A stretch of DNA of 64,000 nucleotides from contig NZ_JADHDX010000013.1 in assembly GCF_016820585.1 (NCBI RefSeq), forward strand, positions 1 through 64,000. The letters are read 5' to 3'. The stretch's first letter is position 1. Every line of letters begins with the position of its first letter. The notes beneath the pieces are model-generated. The model ran no database searches. It saw only the letters and a list, made by a program, of their open reading frames with translations, and was not told the DNA's origin. The position numbers were made by a program, and so were the translations under genes. Positions 1 to 9,112 of this stretch are shown here, piece after piece. This stretch comes from Arthrobacter beigongshangensis. Its GTDB lineage: Bacteria; Bacillota; Bacilli; Bacillales_A; Planococcaceae.

Positions 1-749
1 AGCCGAAGCGGTTTCAATGGAAACTTTCAGTCACAATTTTGATAGAGGACTTTTTCAGTGGCCTCGAAAAAGGACAGGGACTTTTTGAAGAGTCAAATGG
101 GGGCACACTGTTTTTGGATGAAGTTGCGGATCTTCCGCTTGTCGTACAAAAAAAATTATTGTCCTACTTAGCGGAAAAGAAGATTGATGGTAGTGCTACT
201 GAACTTTCTGTTCGTATCATTACAGCAACGTCAAAAAATCTAGAAAAAGCAATGCACGAAGGGTTATTCATTGAAGAATTGTATTATATTCTCAATCGAA
301 TTTCCATTCAAATTGTACCATTGAGGTCTCGAATAAAGGATATTCCACTCATTGTTGAACATTTACTTGTCAAACTCAATCAAGAATTCGGCATGAACAT
401 AAAAACGATGACTGATGAGGCATTGAAACGGCTTCAACAATATGACTGGCCAGGAAATGTACGAGAGCTTGAAAATGTACTGAGCCGAACGATGATATTT
501 ATGGATCCAGGGGAAGCGGTTATTGGCTTAGATGAAGTGGCAAAATCATTTTTATCACGCGAGGATAAAGACGAGGAAGCGTTTCTCCCAGAAAAAAGCA
601 CGCTTGCTTCAATTATGGATGATTATGAGAAGACGATACTTGAAACAGCACTTCGTGAAAATGATGGCAACAAATCACTAACTGCGAATAGGCTAGGTAT
701 TTCGCTCCGTTCGTTGTACTATAAGCTTGAAAAGTTCAGTCTTGTCTAA
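1..749 (+). CDS. bkdR: BkdR-like AAA+ enhancer-binding regulator, 3' part, degenerate
   Basis: C-terminal part of an NtrC-type regulator; the 5' end lies outside the window. Visible are the Walker B segment (GGTLFLDEVADLP), sensor I (VRIITATSKNLE), the sensor II-like WPGNVRELENV, and a C-terminal Fis-type helix-turn-helix (NGNKS-like turn, then LGISLRSLYYKLEKF). Position before ptb-bcd-buk fits BkdR, which in B. subtilis activates the bkd operon with sigma-54. Oddities: the usual arginine-finger segment (FRxDLYYRLN) reads FIEELYYILN, and the GAFTGA loop region is shortened to a few residues. Bases 2-46 read like family sequence in frame 2 (AEAVSMETFSHNFD) while the rest reads in frame 3, suggesting a single-base frameshift near 38-47 or a sequence error. 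It may be a sigma-54-independent or inactive regulator. Only 28 bp separate it from ptb. Confidence 0.75.
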   Translation, partial: PKRFQWKLSVTILIEDFFSGLEKGQGLFEESNGGTLFLDEVADLPLVVQKKLLSYLAEKKIDGSATELSVRIITATSKNLEKAMHEGLFIEELYYILNRISIQIVPLRSRIKDIPLIVEHLLVKLNQEFGMNIKTMTDEALKRLQQYDWPGNVRELENVLSRTMIFMDPGEAVIGLDEVAKSFLSREDKDEEAFLPEKSTLASIMDDYEKTILETALRENDGNKSLTANRLGISLRSLYYKLEKFSLV

Positions 750-776
750 AGCTAACCAAGTAAAGGAGGCGACGCA

Positions 777-1685
777 ATGGTTATACTCGATTCACTCATT
801 ACAAAAGCTGCATCGAAGACGGATCCAGTTGTTTCTGTTGCATCAGCAGCAGATTTGGAAGTTCTTGAGGCGGTTAATCTCGCCATTACAAAAGGAATCG
901 CAACATTTTTGTTGTTCGATGATGAAATAAGATTGCAGGAATTGCTGGCATCGAATTTCCCGCATTTGCTAGTGCATGATAAAGTAAGCATCCATCATGC
1001 AGAAGATGAATTCCAAGCATCCAAACTCGCGGTGAAAGCGGTTTCAAGTGGAAAGGCTCATGTTGTCATGAAAGGGAATGTGGCAACATCAATTATCTTG
1101 AAGGCGGTCTTGAATAGCGAGTACGGATTGCGGTCTGGAAAAATATTATCACATGTAGCCGCATTTGAAGTAGCTGGCTACGATCGTTTACTATTCGTCA
1201 CAGATGCGGCTATGAACATTGCACCGGATCTTGAAGCGAAAGCACAAATCATTCGCAATGCCGTTGGGACTGCACATGCATGTGGTGTTGTTGAGCCGAT
1301 TGTTGCACCACTTGCTGCGATTGAAACAGTCAACCCAGCAATGGAGCCAACAACAGACGCCGCATCGCTTGTCGTTATGAACAAACGTGGACAAATTACG
1401 GGCTGTATTATCGATGGGCCACTTGCTCTCGACAACGCTATTTCTGAACAAGCGGCTGCACAAAAAGGCATCACAAGTAACACTGCCGGAAAAGCAGATA
1501 TTCTCGTAGTTCCGAACATCGAATCTGGTAATATTTTATACAAATCACTCATGTATTTTGCCGGCGCTAAAGTCGGTGCCATTATCCAAGGCGCAACAGC
1601 TCCCATTGTTCTAACATCAAGGGCAGACAGCGCCGAAAGTAAGCTGTACTCATTAGCATTAGCCATTCTTGCAATAAAACAATAA
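777..1685 (+). CDS. ptb: Phosphate butyryltransferase
   Basis: Exchanges the CoA of butyryl-, isobutyryl- or isovaleryl-CoA for phosphate, the first step in harvesting ATP from branched-chain keto-acid oxidation. The 302-residue length is typical of the Ptb/Pta family. The middle and C-terminal parts carry the family-like stretches [15 protein letters not shown] and [24 protein letters not shown] at 777 is preceded by a strong AAAGGAGG 9 bases upstream. It is the first enzyme gene of the bkd operon, 26 bp before bcd; no sigma-54 -24/-12 promoter fits into the 28 bp separating it from the regulator. Acyl-chain preference cannot be read from sequence. Confidence 0.93.
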   Translation: MVILDSLITKAASKTDPVVSVASAADLEVLEAVNLAITKGIATFLLFDDEIRLQELLASNFPHLLVHDKVSIHHAEDEFQASKLAVKAVSSGKAHVVMKGNVATSIILKAVLNSEYGLRSGKILSHVAAFEVAGYDRLLFVTDAAMNIAPDLEAKAQIIRNAVGTAHACGVVEPIVAPLAAIETVNPAMEPTTDAASLVVMNKRGQITGCIIDGPLALDNAISEQAAAQKGITSNTAGKADILVVPNIESGNILYKSLMYFAGAKVGAIIQGATAPIVLTSRADSAESKLYSLALAILAIKQ

Positions 1686-1710
1686 AAGAACCCCTAGGAG
1701 GAATTTCACA

Positions 1711-2811
1711 ATGGAACTTTTTAAATATATGGAGAGTCATGATTACGAGCAACTAGTTATTTGTCAGGATAAAACATCGGGTTTGAAAGCGATTATCGCT
1801 ATTCACGATACAACACTTGGACCAGCACTTGGTGGAACACGTATGTGGACATATGCAAGTGAAGAAGAAGCAATTGAAGATGCATTGCGTCTAGCACGCG
1901 GTATGACATATAAAAATGCAGCAGCAGGCTTAAATCTTGGCGGCGGAAAAACTGTAATTATCGGTAACCCAAAAACGGATAAAAATGATGAAATGTTCCG
2001 CGCATTCGGTCGCTTTATCGAAGGCTTGAACGGTCGCTATATCACTGCAGAAGATGTAGGAACAACGGAAGCGGATATGGATTTAATTCATCTGGAAACG
2101 AATTATGTAACAGGCACTTCAGCGGGCGGAAATTCAGGTTCATCAGGCAATCCTTCGCCAGTAACAGCTTATGGTATTTATCAAGGGATGAAAGCGGCGG
2201 CGAAAGAAGCATTTGGTACAGATTCATTGACAGATAAAGTAGTCGCTGTCCAAGGTGTTGGTAACGTCGCCTATTCACTTTGCGAATACTTGCATAAAGA
2301 AGGTGCTAAACTCATTGTTACAGACATTAACGCGGAGGCAGTCCAGCGTGTTGTCGATGCATTTGGCGCAACAGCAGTTGGCATTAATGATATCTATTCA
2401 CAAGAAGCGGATATTTTCGCACCATGTGCGCTTGGTGCCATCATCAACGACGAGACGATTCCACAGTTCAAAGTAAAAGTCATTGCTGGATCAGCTAACA
2501 ACCAATTGAAAGAGCCAGAACACGGCGACAAAATCCATGAAATGGGTATTGTTTACGCACCAGATTATGTTATTAATTCAGGCGGCGTTATTAACGTTGC
2601 AGATGAATTAATTGGCTATAACCGTGAACGTGCATTGAAGCGTGTAGAAGGGATTTACGATACAATCGAGAAAATCTTCGCAATTTCTAAACGTGATGGC
2701 ATTCCAACATACGTAGCAGCGGACCGTCTTGCAGAAGAACGTATCGCACGCGTTGCAAAATCACGTAGCCAGTTTTTACAAAATGAAAAAAGCGTATTAT
2801 CAAAACGTTAA
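1711..2811 (+). CDS. bcd: Leucine dehydrogenase
   Basis: NAD-dependent oxidative deamination of Leu, Val and Ile to their 2-keto acids, which feed the dehydrogenase complex encoded downstream. The 366-residue protein has the Glu/Leu/Phe/Val dehydrogenase layout: a substrate domain with the glycine-rich catalytic-lysine motif [10 protein letters not shown] near residue 80, then a Rossmann domain with [17 protein letters not shown] near residues 175-195. ATG at 1711 follows TAGGAGGAATTTCACA. It lies between ptb and buk, as in B. subtilis. A perfect 10-bp inverted repeat follows the stop codon. Confidence 0.95.
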   Translation: MELFKYMESHDYEQLVICQDKTSGLKAIIAIHDTTLGPALGGTRMWTYASEEEAIEDALRLARGMTYKNAAAGLNLGGGKTVIIGNPKTDKNDEMFRAFGRFIEGLNGRYITAEDVGTTEADMDLIHLETNYVTGTSAGGNSGSSGNPSPVTAYGIYQGMKAAAKEAFGTDSLTDKVVAVQGVGNVAYSLCEYLHKEGAKLIVTDINAEAVQRVVDAFGATAVGINDIYSQEADIFAPCALGAIINDETIPQFKVKVIAGSANNQLKEPEHGDKIHEMGIVYAPDYVINSGGVINVADELIGYNRERALKRVEGIYDTIEKIFAISKRDGIPTYVAADRLAEERIARVAKSRSQFLQNEKSVLSKR

Positions 2812-2819
2812 TTTAACTT

Positions 2820-2846
2820 GAATCGGCAGAAATTTCCTGCCGATTC
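2820..2846 (+). other. Inverted repeat in the bcd-buk gap
   Basis: GAATCGGCAG (2820-2829) and CTGCCGATTC (2837-2846) form a perfect 10-bp stem with a 7-nt loop. No T-tract follows (AATTATGCC), so it looks more like an RNA processing or stabilising stem, or a leaky attenuator, than a terminator. Confidence 0.6.
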
Positions 2847-2905
2847 AATTATGCCGAGGTGTAATTAAATTTATAAGAATGATTGAAATGGAAGGAGGTT
2901 CTGTT

Positions 2906-3988
2906 GTGCAAAACACACCAATCAAGGTTCTGGTCATTAATCCGGGATCCACATCCACAAAAATAGGCGTTTTCGAAGAAGAAACTTTATTGCTAGAAGT
3001 TACCTTACGCCATTCATCAGAAGACATTGCACGATATCCTTCTATTATCGATCAATACAATTTCCGTAAAGAAACGATTGTTGAAGCGCTTGAAAAAGAA
3101 GGCTTCAACATCTCGGAACTTACTGCCGTTTGCGGTCGTGGCGGCCTTCTCCGCCCGATTGAAGGTGGTACGTATTCCGTCAACGACGCGATGATCGAAG
3201 ATTTGAAAAAAGGATATTCTGGGCAGCATGCCTCGAATCTTGGTGGTATCCTAGCAAATGAAATTGCGAATGGATTGAATATCCCTGCCTTTATCGTCGA
3301 TCCTGTCGTCGTCGACGAACTTACACCTGTCGCACGCATTTCTGGATTTGAATTATTCGAGCGAAAGTCGATTTTCCACGCACTTAATCAGAAAGCTGTC
3401 GCACGTCGGTATGCGAAACAAGTTGGTGAAAAGTATGAGGAGCTTCGCCTCATCGTAACGCATATGGGTGGTGGGATTACAGTCGGCGCACATGAATTTG
3501 GTAAAGTAGTTGATGTCAATAACGGTTTACATGGGGATGGTCCGTTTAGTCCAGAACGCGCGGGAACGGTTCCAGCAGGTGACCTCGTTGAAATTTGTTA
3601 TTCAGGCGAACTGTACCGCAATGAAGTGATGAAAAAACTCGTCGGTCAAGGTGGTCTTGTTGGCTATTTAGGTACCAATGACGCTGTAGAGGTAGAAAAA
3701 AGAATTGCCAAAGGTGATGTTAAAGCAAAGCTCGTCTATGATGCAATGGCTTATCAGGTCGCCAAAGAAATCGGCAGTGCAGCAACTGTCCTTCGCGGAC
3801 AAGTTGATGCAGTCATCCTAACAGGCGGTCTTGCGTATGGTAAAGAGTTCGTTGAAGCGATTTCGTCCAGAATCGACTGGATTTCTACAATTGTTGTTTA
3901 CCCAGGTGAAGACGAGTTGCAAGCACTTGCAGAGGGAGCCATTCGTGTTTTATCGGGTGAAGAAACAGCTAAAATCTATCCGTCTTAA
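2906..3988 (+). CDS. buk: Butyrate kinase
   Basis: Transfers phosphate from butyryl-phosphate or branched acyl-phosphates to ADP, completing the Ptb-Buk route to ATP. The 360-residue protein has acetokinase-family signatures: [14 protein letters not shown] at the N-terminus, [19 protein letters not shown] near residue 190, and [10 protein letters not shown] after it. GTG at 2906 is preferred because GGAGG ends 8 bases before it; the in-frame ATG at 2879 has no ribosome site. It lies between bcd and lpdV and is presumably co-transcribed with them. Confidence 0.94.
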   Translation: MQNTPIKVLVINPGSTSTKIGVFEEETLLLEVTLRHSSEDIARYPSIIDQYNFRKETIVEALEKEGFNISELTAVCGRGGLLRPIEGGTYSVNDAMIEDLKKGYSGQHASNLGGILANEIANGLNIPAFIVDPVVVDELTPVARISGFELFERKSIFHALNQKAVARRYAKQVGEKYEELRLIVTHMGGGITVGAHEFGKVVDVNNGLHGDGPFSPERAGTVPAGDLVEICYSGELYRNEVMKKLVGQGGLVGYLGTNDAVEVEKRIAKGDVKAKLVYDAMAYQVAKEIGSAATVLRGQVDAVILTGGLAYGKEFVEAISSRIDWISTIVVYPGEDELQALAEGAIRVLSGEETAKIYPS

Positions 3989-4015
3989 CGGGTCGTTGTG
4001 AAGGAGGCCATGTAT

Positions 4016-5443
4016 ATGGCACGGGAATATGATGTAGTAATTTTGGGAGGCGGAACAGGCGGCTATGTCGCCGCTATTCGCGCTGCACAATTAGGACTAA
4101 AAACGGCACTTGTCGAACAAGGGAAACTTGGCGGTACTTGTTTACATAAAGGCTGTATTCCAAGTAAAGCGTTGCTGAAAAGTGCTGAAGTTTTTGATAC
4201 GGCGAAAAACCAAGCAACTGCGTTTGGTGTGGATACGAAAGAAGTAACACTCGATTTTAGTCGTGTACAAGCACGCAAAGAAAGTATTGTTAAACAGCTA
4301 CATGGTGGCGTTACCGCACTCATGAAAAAGGGCAAGATTGACGTTTTTGAAGGGCTCGGTAGAATGCTCGGGCCATCGATTTTTTCACCAATGCCAGGTA
4401 CAATTTCAGTAGAAATGAACAATGGCGACGAAAATGAAATGCTTATCTTGAAAAATTTAATCATTGCAACAGGTTCTAGACCACGTTCATTACCTGGTTT
4501 GGACATTGACGAACAGCAAATTATGTCATCAGATGGAGCACTGGCAATGGAAACACTTCCGAAATCTATTCTTATCGTTGGCGGCGGTGTCATTGGTATT
4601 GAATGGGCATCTATGCTCAATGATTTTGGTGTAGACGTTACAGTTCTTGAATATGCAGATCGCATTATTCCAACTGAAGATGAAGATATTTCTAAAGAAA
4701 TGAAAAAGTTATTGACGAAAAAAGGAATAACTTTTGTGACCAGTGCAAAAGTGCTTCCAGACACACTTGTGAAAACAGCAGATTCTGTCACCATTTCCGC
4801 TGAGCTAAACGGTGAAGCAACAGCGTTTACAGCCGGAAAAATGTTAGTATCTGTAGGTCGACAAGCGAATGTAGAAGGAATTGGCCTTGACAATACCGAA
4901 ATAGAATTAGACAAAGGCTATATTAAAACAAGACCAACGTTCCAAACGAAAGAGCATCATATTTACGCGATTGGCGATGTCATTGGTGGATTGCAATTAG
5001 CGCATGTTGCTTCTCACGAAGGAATTGCGGCTGTTGAACATATTGCTGGATTGAAAAATGAGCCAATGGATTATACAAAAATCTCACGTTGTATCTATTC
5101 GAGTCCCGAAGCCTCAAGTGTTGGCATAACGGAGAAACAGGCGAAAGAACAAGGGTTTGACGTGAAGATCGGAAAATTTCCATTCATGGCAATTGGTAAG
5201 GCGTTGGTCAACGGCAATTCGGATGGTTTCGTTAAGATTGTTGCAGATAAGAAAACTGATGACATTTTAGGTGTTCATATGATCGGTGCACATGTGACGG
5301 ATTTAATATCCGAAGCAGGGCTGGCAATGGTTCTTGACGCGACACCGTGGGAAGTGGCTAGCACGATTCATCCGCATCCATCTCTATCAGAAGTGATGGG
5401 TGAAGCAGCACTTGCTGTGGATGGTAAAGCAATTCATATGTAA
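4016..5443 (+). CDS. lpdV: Dihydrolipoyl dehydrogenase of the branched-chain complex (E3)
   Basis: Reoxidises the dihydrolipoyl group of the E2 subunit using FAD and NAD. The 475-residue protein begins with the FAD-binding motif VVILGGGTGGYVAAIRAA and the redox pair GGTCLHKGCIPSKALLKSA. A second nucleotide-binding motif (ILIVGGGVIGIEWASML) lies near residue 180. The C-terminal catalytic His/Glu motif is HPHPSLSEVMGEA. ATG at 4016 is chosen because AAGGAGG at 4001-4007 gives an 8-nt spacer; the ATG at 4010 is too close. The bkd setting marks it as the branched-chain E3 rather than the pyruvate dehydrogenase one. Confidence 0.95.
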   Translation: MAREYDVVILGGGTGGYVAAIRAAQLGLKTALVEQGKLGGTCLHKGCIPSKALLKSAEVFDTAKNQATAFGVDTKEVTLDFSRVQARKESIVKQLHGGVTALMKKGKIDVFEGLGRMLGPSIFSPMPGTISVEMNNGDENEMLILKNLIIATGSRPRSLPGLDIDEQQIMSSDGALAMETLPKSILIVGGGVIGIEWASMLNDFGVDVTVLEYADRIIPTEDEDISKEMKKLLTKKGITFVTSAKVLPDTLVKTADSVTISAELNGEATAFTAGKMLVSVGRQANVEGIGLDNTEIELDKGYIKTRPTFQTKEHHIYAIGDVIGGLQLAHVASHEGIAAVEHIAGLKNEPMDYTKISRCIYSSPEASSVGITEKQAKEQGFDVKIGKFPFMAIGKALVNGNSDGFVKIVADKKTDDILGVHMIGAHVTDLISEAGLAMVLDATPWEVASTIHPHPSLSEVMGEAALAVDGKAIHM

Positions 5444-5473
5444 CTACGTTTTCTAGTGGAGGGGGAAATAGAA

Positions 5474-6481
5474 ATGGCAAATAATCGTCATGAAGAACTT
5501 GGTTTGACGAACGAAGATGTCCTACAAATTTTTGAAACGATGCTAATGGCTCGCCGTATTGATGAGCGCATGTGGCTCTTAAACCGTGCAGGGAAAATTC
5601 CATTCGTCATCTCCTGTCAAGGCCAGGAGGCAGCACAGGCTGGAGCGGCTTATGCACTTGATAAGGACAAGGACTGGATTGCACCTTATTACCGTGATAT
5701 GGGCGTGGTTCTTCATTTTGGTATGACTCCGAAAGATCTAATGCTGTCTGCGTTCGCGAAAGCAGAGGACCCAAACTCAGGAGGTCGCCAAATGCCGGGC
5801 CACTTTGGCCAACGGAAAAACCGTATTTTAACGGGTTCATCACCTGTTACGACACAATTACCACATGCTGTTGGCGTTGCACTTGCTGCAAAGATGAAAA
5901 AAGAAGATTTCATCACATTCGTAACACTCGGTGAAGGTTCGTCCAACCAAGGAGATTTTCACGAAGGTATGAACTTCGCAGGAGTACACAAATTGCCGAC
6001 CGTTATTATGGTTGAAAATAATAAGTACGCGATTTCTGTACCTGTCGAAAAACAATTGGGCTGTGTCAATGTGTCAGACCGCGCTATCGGATATGGTATG
6101 CCGGGTGTCACTGTCGATGGAACAGACCCACTTGAAGTTTACAAAGTCGTAAAGGAAGCAGCAAATCGTGCGCGGAGTGGCGAAGGTCCAAGTTTAGTAG
6201 AAACCATTTGCTATCGTTTAACAGCACACTCCTCAGACGATGACCAACGTCAATACCGTGATGCAGAAGAACTGGAAAATGAGAAGAAAATGGATCCAAT
6301 TCCAAAGTTCTCGGCTTATTTAAAAAAAGTCGGCGTACTAACGGACGAACTAGAAAAAGAACTGGAAGAACGCATCATGAAAGAAGTGAACGAAGCGACC
6401 GATTATGCGGAAAACGCTCCGTACGCTGAGCCTGAATCTGCGCTTCTCCATGTTTATGCTGAACAAGGAGGGAACGAATAA
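5474..6481 (+). CDS. bkdAA: Branched-chain 2-keto acid dehydrogenase E1 alpha
   Basis: Thiamine-diphosphate-dependent alpha subunit that decarboxylates branched 2-keto acids. The 335-residue protein shows the ThDP signature starting LGEGSSNQGDFHEGMNFAG and closing with VMVENN-type residues (IMVENNK) about 30 residues later. SGGRQMPGHFG and RLTAHSSDDDQRQYR, the phosphorylation-loop-like region of E1 alpha proteins, are also present. ATG at 5474 follows GGAGGGGG; an upstream in-frame ATG (5456) overlaps the ribosome site. Its stop overlaps the bkdAB start by one base, so the two subunits are translationally coupled. Confidence 0.95.
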   Translation: MANNRHEELGLTNEDVLQIFETMLMARRIDERMWLLNRAGKIPFVISCQGQEAAQAGAAYALDKDKDWIAPYYRDMGVVLHFGMTPKDLMLSAFAKAEDPNSGGRQMPGHFGQRKNRILTGSSPVTTQLPHAVGVALAAKMKKEDFITFVTLGEGSSNQGDFHEGMNFAGVHKLPTVIMVENNKYAISVPVEKQLGCVNVSDRAIGYGMPGVTVDGTDPLEVYKVVKEAANRARSGEGPSLVETICYRLTAHSSDDDQRQYRDAEELENEKKMDPIPKFSAYLKKVGVLTDELEKELEERIMKEVNEATDYAENAPYAEPESALLHVYAEQGGNE

Positions 6482-7464
6482 TGGCTGTCATGTCTTATAT
6501 TGATGCAATCACACTTGCCATGAAGGAAGAAATGGAACGAGATGATCGCGTTTTTGTACTGGGTGAGGATGTTGGACGTAAAGGTGGCGTTTTTAAAGCA
6601 ACGACTGGTCTTTACGACCAATTCGGTGAATATCGTGCGCTAGATACACCTCTTGCTGAATCTGCCATAGCAGGTGTCGGAATTGGTGCAGCGATGTATG
6701 GATTGCGTCCAATCGCAGAAATGCAATTCGCGGATTTCATCATGCCAGCTGTAAACCAAATTGTTTCAGAAGCAGCAAAAATTCGTTACCGTTCGAACAA
6801 TGACTGGACATGTCCGATTGTTGTCCGTGCACCTTTTGGTGGCGGCGTTCACGGTGCATTGTACCACTCGCAATCCGTGGAATCGATGTTTGCTAGCACA
6901 CCTGGACTCAAAATCGTCATACCTTCTACTCCTTACGATGCAAAAGGGCTGCTAAAAGCGGCAATCCGTGATGAAGATCCCGTGCTTTTCTTTGAGCATA
7001 AACGTGCTTATCGGTTAATTAAAGGGGAAGTACCAACAGATGATTACGTACTACCACTTGGTAAAGCGGATGTAAAACGCGAAGGCGATGACATTACGAT
7101 TATTACTTATGGTTTATGTGTACATTTTGCTTTGCAGGCGGCTGAACGACTTGCAGAAGACGGTATTTCTACACATATCCTTGACTTACGTACGGTTTAC
7201 CCACTCGATAAAGAAGCGATTATTGAAGCAGCTTCTAAAACGGGGAAAGTTTTACTTGTAACGGAAGACAATAAAGAAGGAAGCATTATGGGAGAAGTAG
7301 CAGCCATTATCGCTGAAAACTGCCTATTTGAACTTGATGCACCTATTAAACGTCTTGCCGGACCAGATGTTCCAGCAATGCCGTACGCACCGACGATGGA
7401 GAAATTTTTCATGGTCAATCCAGACAAAGTCGAAAAAGCAGCACGTGAACTTGCTGAGTTTTAA
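6481..7464 (+). CDS. bkdAB: Branched-chain 2-keto acid dehydrogenase E1 beta
   Basis: Beta subunit of the E1 heterotetramer; 327 residues, normal length. It opens with MSYIDAITLAMKEEMERDD and carries transketolase-type motifs including FVLGEDVGRKGGVFKAT, DTPLAESAIAGVGIGAAMYG and FADFIMPAVNQI. The C-terminal transketolase domain has LRTVYPLDKEAI and LLVTEDNKEGSIMGEV. The ATG overlaps the bkdAA stop (TAATG), with GGAGGGAACGA just upstream. It is followed by an unusually long 102-nt gap before bkdB in an otherwise tight operon. Confidence 0.95.
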   Translation: MAVMSYIDAITLAMKEEMERDDRVFVLGEDVGRKGGVFKATTGLYDQFGEYRALDTPLAESAIAGVGIGAAMYGLRPIAEMQFADFIMPAVNQIVSEAAKIRYRSNNDWTCPIVVRAPFGGGVHGALYHSQSVESMFASTPGLKIVIPSTPYDAKGLLKAAIRDEDPVLFFEHKRAYRLIKGEVPTDDYVLPLGKADVKREGDDITIITYGLCVHFALQAAERLAEDGISTHILDLRTVYPLDKEAIIEAASKTGKVLLVTEDNKEGSIMGEVAAIIAENCLFELDAPIKRLAGPDVPAMPYAPTMEKFFMVNPDKVEKAARELAEF

Positions 7465-7509
7465 CACGATTCAGCATGCCATTTTGGAGAAATTCGCACA
7501 TTGGCTGCA

Positions 7510-7534
7510 TCAATTACGCCATAGCATAATTGAT
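7510..7534 (+). repeat. Imperfect hairpin in the bkdAB-bkdB gap
   Basis: CAATTACGCC-ATAGC-ATAATTGATTT forms a short imperfect stem (CAATTA/TAATTG) in the only long gap (102 nt) within the bkd operon. It closely resembles the 3' hairpin of the dispersed element at 63685-63705 (CAATTACGCC then GGCGTAATTG), so it may be a degenerate partial copy. The characteristic GGATGTCAC box is not present here. Confidence 0.4.
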
Positions 7535-7566
7535 TTTTATTTTCATTCAGGACGGAGGCAAATGAA

Positions 7567-8874
7567 TTGGCTATTGAAAATATTTTAATGCCACAGCTTG
7601 GGGAAAGTGTGACAGAAGGTACCATTGAGAAATGGCTCGTCAAACCGGGCGATACGGTGAATAAATATGACCCACTTGCAGAAGTAAACACAGATAAAGT
7701 AACGGCGGAAGTTCCATCTTCATTTGCGGGGACAATTAAAGAATTGGTTGCGCAAGAAGGGGAAACACTAGCAGTTGGCGCTATTGTTTGTACGATTGAA
7801 GTTGAGGGTGAAGCCACTGCGGAAGCACCGGTGGTAGCGGAATCTGCTCAAGTTGAAGCGGTAACTGAAACGCCGGCAGCTGAACCACAAAAACCGACAG
7901 CGTCATTGAATCGTGAAAAAGGCAAAGCGGCGGGACGTTATTCACCTGCAGTGCTGCGTCTGTCACAAGACAATGGTATTGATTTGACACTTGTAGAGGG
8001 GTCTGGCAAGGAAGGGCGTATTACCCGTAAAGACTTGTTGGCCATTATCGAAAGTGGCAATATTCCAACGGCTGCTACGGCGCCAATTGTAGACACGACA
8101 ACTCCGGCTTCAGTTGTTCCGGCTACATCTGTACCAAAAGCAGCTGAACCTACTAATGTACCTGTTGCTGTAGGGGATACAGAAATTCCGATTACTGGTG
8201 TGCGCCGTGCCATTGCTAGCAATATGCTACGCTCGAAACACGAAGCGCCACACGCTTGGATGATGATTGAAGTAGATGTTACGAATCTTGTTCAGTATCG
8301 TGATTCATTGAAAAATGACTTCAAACAAAAAGAAGGCTTCAATCTGACGTACTTCGCATTTTTCGTGAAGGCAGTCGCACAAGCATTGAAAGAATTCCCA
8401 ATGATGAATTCCATGTGGGCAGGCGATAAGATTGTCTTGAAAAAAGACATCAACATATCCATCGCTGTTGCATCGGATGACGCATTATTCGTTCCTGTCA
8501 TCAATCATGCAGATGAAAAGACGATTAAAGGCATTGGGCGTGAAGTCCAGGAGCTTGCTGGTAAAGTGCGTTCTGGTAAATTGAAATCATCTGAAATGCA
8601 AGGTGGTACGTTTACGGTGAACAACACAGGCTCATTCGGTTCTGTTCAGTCAATGGGTATCATTAATTATCCGCAAGCGGCGATTTTACAAGTAGAATCG
8701 ATTGTCAAACGTCCAATGATTATGGACGGCGGTATGATTGCAGCACGTGATATGGTGAATTTATGTCTATCACTCGATCATCGTGTACTTGACGGCTTAG
8801 TTTGTGGACAATTCCTTGCGCGTGTGAAAGAAATTCTTGAAAATGTTTCTGCGGATAATACATCTGTTTATTGA
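7567..8874 (+). CDS. bkdB: Branched-chain dihydrolipoamide acyltransferase (E2)
   Basis: Core of the complex; transfers acyl groups from the lipoyl arm to CoA. The 435-residue protein has an N-terminal lipoyl domain with the lipoylated lysine in VNTDKVTAEV (Lys44). An Ala/Pro/Glu-rich linker follows, then a peripheral subunit-binding domain (YSPAVLRLSQDNGID...GRITRKDLL, about residues 120-160), a second linker, and the catalytic domain ending with the SLDHRVLDG active-site motif. The start is TTG at 7567, supported by GGAGG at 7554-7558; the nearby ATG at 7562 is out of frame. It ends the operon at a strong terminator. Confidence 0.94.
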   Translation: MAIENILMPQLGESVTEGTIEKWLVKPGDTVNKYDPLAEVNTDKVTAEVPSSFAGTIKELVAQEGETLAVGAIVCTIEVEGEATAEAPVVAESAQVEAVTETPAAEPQKPTASLNREKGKAAGRYSPAVLRLSQDNGIDLTLVEGSGKEGRITRKDLLAIIESGNIPTAATAPIVDTTTPASVVPATSVPKAAEPTNVPVAVGDTEIPITGVRRAIASNMLRSKHEAPHAWMMIEVDVTNLVQYRDSLKNDFKQKEGFNLTYFAFFVKAVAQALKEFPMMNSMWAGDKIVLKKDINISIAVASDDALFVPVINHADEKTIKGIGREVQELAGKVRSGKLKSSEMQGGTFTVNNTGSFGSVQSMGIINYPQAAILQVESIVKRPMIMDGGMIAARDMVNLCLSLDHRVLDGLVCGQFLARVKEILENVSADNTSVY

Positions 8875-8888
8875 GAAAAATGATACGC

Positions 8889-8922
8889 CTCGGTCCGTCT
8901 CTTATGGGATCGAGGTTTTTTA
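8889..8922 (+). terminator. Terminator after bkdB
   Basis: CCTCGGTCC and GGATCGAGG form a 9-bp stem (one G-T pair) with a loop of about 10 nt, followed by TTTTTT. It closes the bkd operon. Confidence 0.85.
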
Positions 8923-8994
8923 TTTGCCGAAAAGATAGAGGTATTCGTATGAATAGAGCCGAATAACAGAATATGAGTATTCAAATTGAAGTAA

Positions 8995-9022
8995 TTGAAG
9001 AGTGATTTTGTTAACTTATATT
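8995..9022 (+). promoter_or_regulatory. Candidate sigma-A promoter for the SDR-ligase pair
   Basis: TTGAAG (8995-9000), a 16-bp spacer and TATATT (9017-9022), located after the bkdB terminator and about 90 bp before the dehydrogenase start. This is a sequence-match inference only. The rest of the 238-bp gap shows nothing else convincing. Confidence 0.4.
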
Positions 9023-9112
9023 AAAGAGGTGAATTAAAGTGGTGCATCACTGAAGCGGGTTTGTTATGTTGTAAGTTTGTATATCAATCTATTCTAAAAT
9101 GGAAGTGACAGG

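Noticed and set aside
735-776. Sigma-54 -24/-12 promoter before ptb
   Set aside because: Only 28 bp separate the regulator from ptb, and no GG-N10-GC element was found there or in the end of the regulator gene.
2820-2846. Intrinsic terminator between bcd and buk
   Set aside because: The stem is perfect but no T-run follows, and buk belongs to the same operon in relatives.
4063-4914. Long minus-strand frame inside lpdV
   Set aside because: A shadow of the strongly supported lpdV gene, without ribosome site or domain.
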